This document shows, piece after piece, positions 21,810 through 32,900 of a stretch of 64,000 nt of DNA; within the stretch, counting starts at the first letter, position 1; the number at the start of each line of letters is the position of its first letter. The translations under genes and the position numbers were made by a program. The notes beneath the pieces were generated by a model. It ran no database searches, was not told the DNA's origin, and saw nothing but the letters and a program-made list of their open reading frames with translations. Origin of the DNA: Cannabis sativa (taxonomy: Eukaryota > Streptophyta > Magnoliopsida > Rosales > Cannabaceae); assembly GCF_029168945.1 (NCBI RefSeq), contig NC_083608.1, positions 15,766,136 to 15,830,135 on the forward strand, written 5' to 3'.

Positions 21810-24800
21810 TCAAGCCTGCGACGTCCCCGTCGCTTCACCATCCTTAAACCGAAGGATGTGATCCTTGAATTGCCATAATTGGGAGTTAGGTTCCCAACTT
21901 GCCTCTGCATCAGGAAAGTTCTTCCACTTCACCAAGTACTCAGTATACCGAGAAATTCTCTTCTTCCTGACTTCCCGCGAAGACAGTATGCAATCAACTT
22001 CTTTATCATAAGAAGTCACTACAGTAGTCGGGGCACGCTTCGACACTCCCCTAGAATGGTCTTCCTCATCACCATGGTATGGCTTCAGCATACTTACATG
22101 AAATACAGGGTTAATCTTCAACTGTTGTGGCAACTGAAGTTTGTAGGCTACTTCGCGTACCCGCTTGAGGACTGGAAAGGGTCCTTCATACTTGCACACC
22201 AGCGCCTTGTGAAATTTCCGCAATGCCTTAAACTGTTGCGGCAGCATCTTCACTAGTACCAAGTCACCCTCTCAAAACTCAAGAAACCTTCTCTTCTTGT
22301 CAGCCCACTTCTTCATCCTCTTTTGAGCTCTCATGAGTTGAGCCCTTGCTAACTCAGCTTGTTCACTCCAGTTCTTAGCAAATTTGAACGCAGCAGGGCT
22401 TTGCCCTTCGTATCTTGTTGCCAAGGCATGAGGCATTTGGGGTTGGAACCCCATGATCAGCTCAAATGGACTCTTGCTAATAGACTCACTTGTTTGAAGG
22501 TTGTAAGAAAACTGGGCAATGTCTAGCAGCTTTGCCCAATCTTTCTGGTTTGCACTCACATAGTGCCTCAGGTATAACTCAACCAATGCATTCACCCTTT
22601 CAGTCTATCCATCACTTTGAGGATCGAATGAGGTTCACAAAATTCAGATCAGTGCCGAGGAGTTTAAACAACTCTCTCCAGAACCTGCCAGTAAACCGCG
22701 GGTCTCGATCACTGATTATGCTTGAGGGCAGCCCCCAAAACTTCACCACATGCTTTAAAAACAACTGTGCAGTCACTTCTACCGTGCACTCCGTCGGGGC
22801 AGCAATGAAGGTGGCATACTTGCTGAACCGATCAACAACCACCATAATACTCACACAGCCATTTGATTTTGGAAAGCCAGTAATGAAGTCCATGGCGACA
22901 CTCTCCCATGGTCGACTCAGGATAGGCAAAGGAACAAGGAAACCAGCAGGTGCTTGTTAAAGAGGTTTGTCTTGTTGACAAACATGGCAGGTGCGAACAT
23001 AAGCTTCCACATCTTCTCTGAGTTGTGGCCAGTAATACATTGCCTTAATAAGTGCCAAGGTGCGTTTCATTCCAGGATGCCTGGCCCACAGCGAGTCATG
23101 ACAGTCCTTAATAATTTCCCTTTTTAAACCAGCAACCTTTGGGACATATAGGCGACTACCTTTAGGATACAGCAGACCATCTTGCAGCCAAAATCTCTTC
23201 GACCTTCCCTCCTTAGCCATTGTAACCAGGGTCTGGCCTAGCGCATCACTAGCCAATCCCTCCCTTATTCTTTCAGTTAATGGACAAAGTGGCCTACTCA
23301 AAACTGCCAATTCAACCTTCCTGCTCAAAGCATCAGCAACAACATTTGCTTTCCCAGGCTTGTATTCCAGCTTGTAATCAAACTCAGCAAGAAAGTCTTG
23401 CCACCGAGCCTGTTTGGGACTCAACTTCTTCTGAGTCTGAAAATAGCTTGTTGTTATATTGTCAATCATCCCCACAAAGGTAGATCCCAAAAGATAATGC
23501 CGCCAAACTCTCAAACAACGGATGATGGCAGTCATCTCTTTTTCTTGGACTGTATACCTTCTCTCTGTCTCATTCAATTTCTGACTTTCGAACGCCATAG
23601 GGTGGCCATCTTGCATAGGCACCCCGTCTATAGCAAAATCAGACGCATAAGTATGCACTTCAAATGGCTTCGAACAATCAGGAAGAACCATCACAGGTTC
23701 TTTGGCAACCGCAGCCTTCAGGTCTTCGAATGCCCTTTGGCAAGAAGCATCCCAATCCCATCTTTTATTCTTTTTCAGCAGTTCAGTAAGAGGGGCTGCT
23801 CTTGCAGAGTAGCTCTCAATGAACCGTCGATAGTAATCAACTAGACCAAGAAATGATCGTAACTCGGGTACCTTTGTTGGCGCTTTCCAGTCTTGGACAA
23901 CCCGAACTTTCTCCTCCTCCATCATCCGAAGTCCGTCTCTTATTTTGTGGCCAAAGAACATCACTTCTTTTTTAGCAAATGTGCACTTCTCCCGCTTCAC
24001 ATAGAGGGAATTCTTTCTGAGGGCAGTGAACACCATTTTCAAGTGTTCCACATGCTCAGCAAGGGTGTTGCTATAGATCACTATGTCGTCAAGATATACC
24101 ACCACAAACACATCAATGAATGCATGAAATACTTCATTCATCAAAGTGCAAAAAGTTGCAGGGGCATTCGTGAGTCCAAAAGGCATCACCAAGAACTGAT
24201 AAGAGCCATACCGAGTCACACTGGTAGTTTTTGGCTCATCCCCCTCCCAAATTCTCACTTGGTAATACCCTGACCTTAAGTCAAGCTTGGTAAAGAATTG
24301 AGCATTTCCCAACTGATCAAACAAGTCAGCAATAAGTAGAATGGGGTATCGATTCTTGATAGTGATCCGATTCAAGGCACGGTAGTCTATGCACATTCTT
24401 AGGCTACCATCCTTCTTTTTCTGAAACAACACCGGGGCACCAAAGGGCGCTTTGGAGGCTTCCATGATTCCAGCATCAATCATCTCCTTCAACTGGATTC
24501 AAAGCTCACTAAGCTCCAAAGGTGACATACGATAAGGACACATAGTTGGTGGCTTCGCACCAGGCTCCAGTTCAATCTCGTGGTCCACACCACGTCGAGG
24601 CGGCAACCCTTTTGGCAAAGCATCAGACATCACATCCTCGAACTCATTGAGAACAACTTGTATCTCTTTGAGTTCCACTACTGGAGGGGCAAGTGGCTCA
24701 TTGTCAAATTCACTCAGTATAACCAGGAAGGAAGTTGATACAACTCTGTTTGTTCATCCCCTTCCCATACTGTAATGCGGATAAAGATCTCGTCTCAATA

Positions 24801-26464
24801 TCTTGGGCCTTCACAGTCGGCACTATGGCAGGTTGTGCACCGTTCGTTATGCACACTGAATTGGAGTGTGGAATGAGTATCGCTTTCACTTGGTTCAGAA
24901 ACTCCATTCCTAGGACAACTTCATAGTCATCCATATTGACAATAGTCCAATTCGTTCGACCAACCCATGCACCAAGGCTGGTCTTGACATTGTTTGCAAC
25001 TTCATCGATCGGTACCGGCCCCGAGTTTACTGTCTTCAGAACCCCACCTTCGTTAGCAGTTGTCACTCCAACTTTAGTTGCACCCAATCTCGACAAAAAA
25101 TTATGGGAAGCTCCAGTGTCAACAAGGGCTGTCATCCTCGATCCGTTGAGGGTGAGCTCTACGAACATCTGACCATTCTCATGCGTTCGTGGACACGCTT
25201 TGAGAGCTTTCAATAACTTTATAAAACCCAAGGACGCACCAGACCCTTGTTTCTTCTCGTTTTCCAACACAACTTCATTGGCAGCAATCATTGTTGTCAA
25301 TGCCTTCTTCTTCGGGCATTCCCAAGCCCAGTGAGGTCCATCACAAATAAAGCATTTCACATTAGCTTTGTCGAATGGAACCTTTGATTTTCCTTTCTGA
25401 GCAGCAGTGGCACCACCACTACTCTTTTATCCTCCCCCACTCTTACTCGAACCCACTGTTTTATTATCCTTGGGCCTCTCAGCACCCTTTGAAGTAGTAT
25501 AATCAGTCAAACTCTCAACAACCAAGATGGCTATGGAGAGATCAGTCACATTCCTTCTTCTCAGTTCTGTTCTAGCCCATGGCAGCATGCCATCAATAAA
25601 ATAAAACAACGAAGCCTCTTGAGACAGGTTCAGAATTTCCAATATCAGATTAGTGAACTCTTTCACATACTCACGAATCCCATTAGTTTGTTTCAACTTT
25701 CTCAGCAAACTCTTAGCATCATCCTCAGCATGTTCGCGATAGAACTGAATCTTCAGCTCCTTGGTGAAATCATCAAAAGAATTCATCACACACAAATTCT
25801 TCTCAATTTCAGCATGCCTTCGGCGCCACCATAGCATCGCTGTATCAGTTAAATACATAGCAGAGGTACGAATTTTAACCTCCTCTTCAGTAATACATGT
25901 AGCTTCAAAATAACGGGTTAAACCCCACACGAAATTATCCACCTCTTTGGCGTTTCTAGAACCCGCAAATGTTTTAGGCTTGGGAATCTCGAGTCTCTGA
26001 ATTGTTGGGATGCCTCCTCCCATCCCCGCAGCAGCTCGCTTGCACATCGCCCAATCCGCTTGGACTTTGTCGAGCCGTGCTGTAAAGGCCTCCAACTCAT
26101 CTCTGTGGCGTCTCTCTATTTCCTCATTCTTGTCCTGAAGTTCCTTGTTCAACCCACGCAAACACTCAACTTCAGTCATCAACAAGTCGCAGACAGTAGC
26201 AACTTCCGCTCGAAGAACAGCAGCATGCTCCTGGACCTTTCCCGGGATCAGCGAGTGGATAGTGGCGAGTTCTTCCGTCAACTCGTCCTGCTTCTTCTCC
26301 ACATTTTCAACCTGAGTATCCAGGTCTTTAGCAAGCACAACACTCTTCTTTAGAGTCTTTTCCAAATCTGTAACAGTCTCCCTCAAATCTCTTTCTTTTT
26401 CTTTGGTCTCCTTCGTCTTCTTCGAAGACTTTAAAACCGTTTCAATGGTGCTTAGATTCGTCAT
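21810..26464 (-). pseudogene. Gypsy gag-pol, copy 2 (nonsense-riddled)
   Basis: This has the same domain order as copy 1, with gag from ATG 26464. It keeps DTGA in the protease, YLDD in RT and the chromodomain. It shares two breaks with copy 1, the protease-RT shift near 24710 and the extra base in integrase near 22635, and the same RNase H Asp-to-Tyr change (23647-23649). It also has its own stops at 25427-25429, 24499-24501, 22957-22959, 22605-22607 and 22272-22274; where copy 1 has the sense codon, four of the five are C-to-T type changes on the coding strand (CGA to TGA, CAA or CAG to TAA or TAG). The zinc knuckle has lost conserved residues (GPHWAWECP). It is more decayed than copy 1. 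Confidence 0.85.
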
Positions 26465-26511
26465 GTTTTTTTTTTCTGGGTACTCTACCTTTAACCAGCT
26501 TTGATACCACT

Positions 26512-27081
26512 TGACACGCTCCGAACGATCCGTCGAAGGAGTGTGCGGTGCCCCACAGGTCCGCTTGCGAGGTTCAGCCAACCAACCGAGTGCAACAGCA
26601 ATCGAAACAACAAAGACAGCAGAAAAATATGAAGAACAACAAGAACAATTGAAGAACACTCAACTAACCAAAGAAATCTCTCTATATTAAAAATGGGAGT
26701 TCCTTTACAAATGAAATGCAACTAACTTTACAAGAGTAATGCCTTTAATTAAATAGCCAACCAACAATATCTTTAAAGCATAAAGCATAAAGCAAAACCA
26801 AGGAAATAGTTTTCCTCCAAGTAGCTCAGCCCACTTGGGCGTATGGGAAGTGTCCCATCAATTTGGGGTTGACCCTTTGCCCACTTGGGGTGACATCAGC
26901 ATGACAAAACATGGCAGGTTGCTAACTTGCACCAAATCCATGTTGCATGCACCCCGACGCTTGCCGAACGCTCATACTGGGCGTGCTACAATCAGGTGCT
27001 TAATCCTGGGAATTACTTTCCAAGCAGCTCAAGCAGCTTGCCACCAGCTGCTTGTCCCGATAAAATACTCGGGACGTAGCA
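26512..27081 (-). repeat. Gypsy LTR, outer 5' copy
   Basis: This 570-bp copy has a short rearranged patch near 26735-26755 (extra bases before the AATAGCCAACC part) relative to the other two LTRs, plus scattered substitutions. Confidence 0.85.
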
Positions 27082-27085
27082 TAAG

Positions 27086-27290
27086 GCTTTCTTTAATTTG
27101 CTAAGTTTAAATTTTTTGTTTGTTAATTTTGATTTTATTTTTCTTAAGCGTGATTGTTTAATGTATGTGGACTCATTAGTTTGTCGGGCTAGGCAGCTAA
27201 ATACTGGTTTGACCTTTAACATTGGAGAAAAATATACTGCTGTGGATCCTATTTGTTGTTTGGCTTAAAGAAACTTTTGTTTCTAAAAAA
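27086..27290 (+). pseudogene. LINE RNase H tail, right half of a split remnant
   Basis: The frame reads FLKRDCLMYVDSLVCRARQ, then a C-terminus with NIGEKYTAVDPICCLA, a stop, and a poly(A)-like A12 tract at about 27279-27290. This resembles the RNase H end of plant LINEs. The N-terminal side appears at 15790-15967, so the gypsy array seems to have inserted into this older LINE piece. The reading frame across the junction needs a shift. Confidence 0.5.
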
Positions 27291-27299
27291 AAAAAAGAA

Positions 27300-27918
27300 G
27301 TATTTTATTAGGGGTGACAATTCATGATCGTGAGTCGTATTTGTGTCGTATCGATACCCATATATAACAGTTATATGCTCGACCTGAACACGATCCGTTT
27401 AATAATCATGTTAGAAAATAAAACCCGAAGACGACTCGTGTAATCCGTTTATAAGTATATTTTATTTAAACATGTCAACTAATACTAAAATAATTTTAAA
27501 TAGATTATAACGGGTCAGTTTCGTGTCGTAGGTTAATCCAAACACGACCTGTTTATTAAACAAGTTAGAAGAGTCAACCCGAACACGACTCAAACCCATT
27601 TAAGGCAAACTCAAACCTACTAACTCTCGTACAAGTTTCAATTCATGTTATCGTGTCTGACCCGTTTACCGACCGTATACTTCATACTTTTTTTTTTTTT
27701 CCAATAATAATAGTGGTTCAAGCTTTTTACTAGTAACCAAAAACTTGTTTTCTTAAAAGTTAAATATGTTAAAACATTTTATAATGAAATAAAAAGTTTT
27801 CAATTGTCTTAAAATGTTTTTATTGTTCTTCTATTTTTTTTTTTTTTTTTTTTTTATATTGAAGTATAATGAGTTGATATTTTGAACATTACAATGCTAG
27901 TAAATATTATTTCTAGCT
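27300..27918. repeat. CGTGTCGT-rich dispersed repeat
   Basis: It contains many GTGTCGTA, ACACGATCCG, CCCGTTTA and CGAACACGAC words on both strands, ending at the LINE target site and resuming at 28773-28850. Similar CCCGTTTAA/CGTGTCGTG repeats are common in plant genomes. It has no coding potential. Confidence 0.45.
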
Positions 27919-27935
27919 TATCGCGTCTGTGACAT

Positions 27936-28755
27936 CTATCCTGTGAGGTGGCGTTCCACTTCTGGCGCTCCTCTCCCTGGGGCATCTATCCAATTTGTGA
28001 CACTGGTATCCGAGTTTGGGATTGGGTCAAGTTTATTTGGGATCTAAATAAAAGAGGGGTCCGAGCTGACGACGTGTTTCTTTATGCCTCAATTGTTGTG
28101 GATACAATTTGGAGGGCGCGCAATGAGAAAGTTCACAATAATTGCTCTCCTGATTTAAAAAAATGTATTGATAATATTTGTACTTCTTATGCAGACTTAC
28201 AGGTTACTTTGCTCCCTAGTCCCACCCCTGTTCTAAAAGAAGCTTGGTCCCCTCCTCCTCCGGATTGGATTAAGCTGAATTGTGATGTCAAGGTGGGAGA
28301 TAATAGTATGTGTATTGCTGTTGTTGCTAGAGATCATGTTGGCAGAGTCTTTAGAGTTCAGACTGCTCGGGAAGATTTCTCGGATGCTCTCTGTGGAGAA
28401 GCTGCGGCCTGCTGCCTGGCGGTCTCCGTAGCCTTAGAGATTGGTGCTAAATTTGTGATTGTGGAGAATGACTCGAGTGTGGTTATCAATGCTCTCAACG
28501 GGAAGGTTTCTCGCTGGGCTATTGATAACTATGTCTCATTTTGTACTAAGAATTCTCCTTCTTTTATTAGTTGTAACTTTATTTATGTCAGAAGAACTTG
28601 TAATTTCGCCGCTCATAATGTGGCTAGATGGGCGTTTGCTCATCAGGTTTTTGGGTCTATCCCGGTTTCGGATTTACCAAACAATATCTTGTGTAACGAC
28701 CGCGAGGTCTAACTATTTGATTTAATGTATGAAACGTTTTTTCTCAAAAAAAAAA
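27936..28755 (+). mobile_element. 5'-truncated LINE with 17-bp target duplication
   Basis: A 17-bp direct repeat TATCGCGTCTGTGACAT flanks the segment (27919-27935 and 28756-28772). It ends in an A-tract directly before the right repeat. The body is the 3' part of an L1-type element, beginning inside the zinc-finger/RNase H linker (FWRSSPWGI). The precise duplication and intact frame indicate a fairly recent insertion. Confidence 0.9.
27948..28712 (+). CDS. LINE RNase H domain, open frame of 254 aa
   Basis: The frame opens with FWRSSPWGIYPICD, the end of the LINE zf-RVT region. The RNase H domain follows, with first Asp in WIKLNCDVKVG, Glu in LCGEAAACC, Asp in VIVENDSSVV and a degenerate C-terminal motif NFAAHNVARWA where the last acidic residue is Asn. 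The first Met is only the first in-frame ATG after a 5' truncation, not a native start. No promoter is expected. Confidence 0.75.
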   Translation: MAFHFWRSSPWGIYPICDTGIRVWDWVKFIWDLNKRGVRADDVFLYASIVVDTIWRARNEKVHNNCSPDLKKCIDNICTSYADLQVTLLPSPTPVLKEAWSPPPPDWIKLNCDVKVGDNSMCIAVVARDHVGRVFRVQTAREDFSDALCGEAAACCLAVSVALEIGAKFVIVENDSSVVINALNGKVSRWAIDNYVSFCTKNSPSFISCNFIYVRRTCNFAAHNVARWAFAHQVFGSIPVSDLPNNILCNDREV

Positions 28756-28850
28756 TATCGCGTCTGTGACATTGATTACGATCACGATATTTATTACGGT
28801 CACGACTAAGATCACAACTTATTTGGTTATTAGATTGTAACATTCCCTTA

Positions 28851-29880
28851 AAGGAAAAAATGCAAATTTAAATGGGGAGTAATTTTTAGTCAAAACTTTA
28901 TTATTTTGTTATAATACTTTAAGGTATGAAATAGTATCTTTTATAATATCGTTCCATGTATTGCTGCTGCAACATAGGAGCACATTTAAGATGTGAAATA
29001 TGTTACTTCTAACATTGACTAGCAATTATTTATCCACACAATTATAATTTAAAAGTAACATTAAACATTTATACTTACTAATTTGAAATCTTGTGATACA
29101 AATTGCAATTTTTCATGTTGATCAATTGTAATACAAATATTTTTTTTTTTTAAAGTTTGTTAAAAAGTAAAATGATTTTTTATACTTAAATATTTAGATT
29201 TTAACCTGTTTGTAAATATAATGAAGAAAAAAATCATAATTTTGATTTTATTTTGTTGTTTTTGGAAACATAATGTTTAAGTGGATTTCAATATTAAAAT
29301 TTCATAATAAATAATTTCTTCCATTTATGCAAATGAGAAGAGAATGCAAAGAAAATAAGAATTTATATCCTTCTTTTCTTTTCTTTTTAATAAAAATACG
29401 ATGAAAAATAAATTAATGTGACAACTAATTGAATTATTAACTTTGATGTTTATGACATCTAAATATATAATAAAAATTTTACAATTTATTTTTGGTGTAG
29501 TATATTCTATACACTCTGTATTTAAATGAATTTTTTTTTTTTATAATTATATATATTATAGTTATTTAGACATTTATTAAAATTTAAAAAAAAAAATTAA
29601 GACACACAAATAACTAATAAGAGTTAAATAGTCTATTATTATATGGATAAACACGTTGTTACTTTATTTTTTTTAATTATTATTATTATTATTATTTAAA
29701 TAATAAAAAATGTATTGTTTAATATGTAAGAGGTTCATTGTCAAAAAAAAAAAAAAAAATTATGTAAGAGGTTCTTTCTCTATGTATATTTATCATTTTA
29801 TTTCTTTTATTTTTCCTAAAGTTTGGTTTGGGTGTGTGTAGTTCCTTTCCTTTTGCTTGTGGTAACTAGGGTTCTCTTCT
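28851..29880. other. AT-rich intergenic upstream of RAD23
   Basis: Low-complexity A/T DNA with no gene recognised. The last 60-100 bases (GTTCTCTTCTCTCTCCCTCCG and on) are a pyrimidine-rich leader typical of a plant 5' UTR. Confidence 0.4.
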
Positions 29881-29942
29881 CTCTCCCTCCGATTAAACGC
29901 CGACGTTTTGGAACCCCGTCGTGCATCCCCATTCTCGCCGAT

Positions 29943-32900
29943 ATGAAGCTCACTGTCAAGACTCTCAAGGGCAGTCATTTCGAAATCAAGGTTCAGCCTA
30001 CCGATACGGTCAGTAATCTCATTTCCATTTTTGTTTTTTTTTTGTTCTTTTGGAGCTAAATTATTATTACTATGTTAAAGAAAGCTGAATGAAAATGAAG
30101 AATTTGCGATTGTTTCAACCCTTAACCCAATTAAAATTAGTTATAGCACAATGATGTGGCTGAATTGATTTGAACTTCCACCGAAAGGCAATGCTGATTC
30201 GCTTTTTGTTCTGGTTAATTTTGTGATGGAGTAATTGGTTTAATTGTACTGTATTTATAGTCAATTACGTTTCTTACAGTCTTATAATTTGGTTATTTTA
30301 TGTGTAAATGTAATTTATATGTTTGCAAATGGGTAGTATTGCTTCAATAATTGTTGATTTATGGTCATAAAGTTATTTCTCTCATTTGTTTTTATTTCTT
30401 GTTATAGACTTAATCTCATTGTTAGGCATATTTGTTTAAATGTTCAATGGTGTTTGGTATAATACTAGTACAAAATATAAATTCATGGTATTTTTTAGAG
30501 ATGTGTAGTTTTTGGCTTGGAAAGATGTTGATATAAATGATGGATTGGTTGAAATGTGGCTTTCATGTGTTTAAGATTATGGCTGTTAAGAAGAACATTG
30601 AAGATATACAAGGAAAGGACAATTACCCATGTGGACAGCAGTTGCTAATCCACAATGGGAAGGTCTTGAAAGATGAAACGACACTAGCCGAGAACAAGGT
30701 TACCGAAGATGGTTTTCTTGTTGTCATGCTTAGCAAGGTACACTATTTATTTTTTTCTTCCATTCCATAATAGTTTTTTATTAAAGTCTTTCTTGTGTTT
30801 GGCTTGGGCAGTTCGACTTTAACATTACCATTTTGATTTTTCAGTTGTTTGATGTGGAGTTTCTTTTTTCATTCTGCATATCTTTGCTTTTTTTTTTTTT
30901 TGAGTGGTGGTTTGAATATGGATTTTTCATGTTTGTAGGATTTTCTTATCTTTTTTGGCTGTTTTAGAAAGCAATTACGATAAATTGCTGAATACCTTCA
31001 AGATATTTGTTGCTAAACTGATTTAGTTGGTCTTTTTAAAAAAAATGAATTGAATTTTATGATTTGTAACTTGTCTCAACCTAAATCATAAAATGTGAAC
31101 ACATGCTACTTGTTTATTAATTATAAGTATGTTATTATTCTTTTTCCTTTACTGGCAATGTTGCCCAGCATTATTTTGTACTCCTTAATTAAGTTACCAT
31201 TTTTTTTAATTACAAGTCTGTGACAGTTCTCTTTCCCTTACTGGCGAGGTCACCCAATTATTCTGTACACCTTACCTTAATTAATGGTAGGTACTGATGG
31301 AGTGGAATTTTTTTTTTTCGTGATACTCTTTTGTAACCATTAATATATTATAGAGGATGTAGCAAGTGATAAAGAAAGAGAGAAACATGGGAGAATAGGT
31401 AATGGAAGAATTTGTACACAAAAAGGAAACCTGTGGTAACACTTCATCATTTTAGGAATTAGTTAGAGTCTGAGTGGTGACCACACTCAATTTATGATGT
31501 TTACCTAAAAAAAAAAAGCAGTGCCATAATTTAAGTTAAGCCTTAACAATGTAACTTATTGGATTAATTTGATAATTAATTTCAATGTGCTGGTTTTCTC
31601 TGGTTCAAATTTAAAAACCTTATTATATCAAAGATTAGTCTACATTGTCCTTTGTGAGACATCCGATAAAATTTGAAATAAATCTACATTAAACTATGAA
31701 AACACATTCAGGTACTTCTAATTTGATTATTATTGCTATTGTTGTTGTTGTTATCTTGAGAAGAAAAAAGAGGAATATGGCGATGCATATTGCTGTGGGG
31801 TGGCTATTTAGAATTTTATTATTTGAGCACTTAAGACTTAATTTATTTAGATTTTGTAGTTTCTTTGATGATTTATAACTTCTATCTATTTGCTAGACTT
31901 GGTATGAATCACAGATCATTGACAATTTCCTCTTTTAAAGATAAGATTATTTGTTTTTTCTCTCTTTTCTTCTTCACCTCTCTGCTCATTTATATGTTGG
32001 GACAGCAGTCCTTGAATGATTTCACAGTGCATTTGTTTACTTCTTTCACATTTTAATGCATGTTGGTGCTGCTTTGTTGGTAAGATAATTAGTATGATGT
32101 CTAGGAGGGAGATATTATGGGTAATGATATACTGACATTGATGCTCCAAAAATATTTTGTGGTGCTAAAATTCATTGCTGTAACCTTCTAGCAATCTTGT
32201 TTGTTTCCTGTGTCTATTTTTGTTGCTCCTAGTTTTTCTTACTTCCTTTCTGCGTGTCTACAGAGTAAAACTTTAGGCTCCGGCTCAGCTGGCACGGCTT
32301 CTTCCACCCAGGTACTGTTCTTACCTGTCATAGGCTTATTTCTCACTTCTGTTATTTTTGTATAGTCACATCTCTTTCTACCTGTCTGCCACAGCCATCT
32401 TCTACAAATCCTTCTGCAGCTGCACCAACCTCAAATTCTTCTGCTCCTGCTCCTGTTGCTGCTCCAGCTCCAGCTCCAGCCCCTGATACTGCTACAATTC
32501 CAGCCCCTGCTCCTGCTCCTGCTGAAGCTCCGGTCCAAGCCCCGTCAGTGTACTTGAAAAAATCTTTTTTTAGATTGATTAATCCTACATGTATTTCGTA
32601 TTTTATAGGGTTGATATTCTGGTCATGGAGAGAGCATCACGTCACTTATATATATGTATATAATGTTTTTATATGACCTTTGTTGGCATTAATATTGAAA
32701 AGTGAGACTAAAATTAGATGAACGCCTTGTGTTTTTTCTCTGTGAGGACTTGTTATGTGCTTTTTTTGTCTTCCCTTTCATGAAATTCTAGTTTATTATG
32801 GGAGAGAAAAATGACAGACTGGAGAATCAGGTTTTACTCTTTCAGATTACATGGTAAAATAAGCGACATTTCATTCTCTTATGGAATGGTCCCATTAGAC

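Larger units (their letters stand above)
15968..27081 (-). mobile_element. Ty3/gypsy chromovirus array: LTR-int-LTR-int-LTR
   Basis: Three LTRs (15968-16528, 21239-21798, 26512-27081) alternate with two internal regions of about 4.7 kb, all on the minus strand. LTRs run TGCTACGTCCC to GGAGCGTGTCA on that strand. The outermost flanks share TAAG (15964-15967 and 27082-27085), while no duplication separates the inner LTR from its internals. That is the signature of one insertion expanded by unequal recombination between LTRs. Domain order is gag, protease, RT, RNase H, integrase, chromodomain. The short LTRs, zinc knuckle and chromodomain fit a Reina-like chromovirus, tentatively. Both copies are defective. 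Confidence 0.85.

Noticed and set aside
16282..24273. Plus-strand open frames of 60-195 aa across the gypsy array
   Set aside because: They are antisense shadows of gag-pol. They occur in matching positions in both copies and have no family resemblance.
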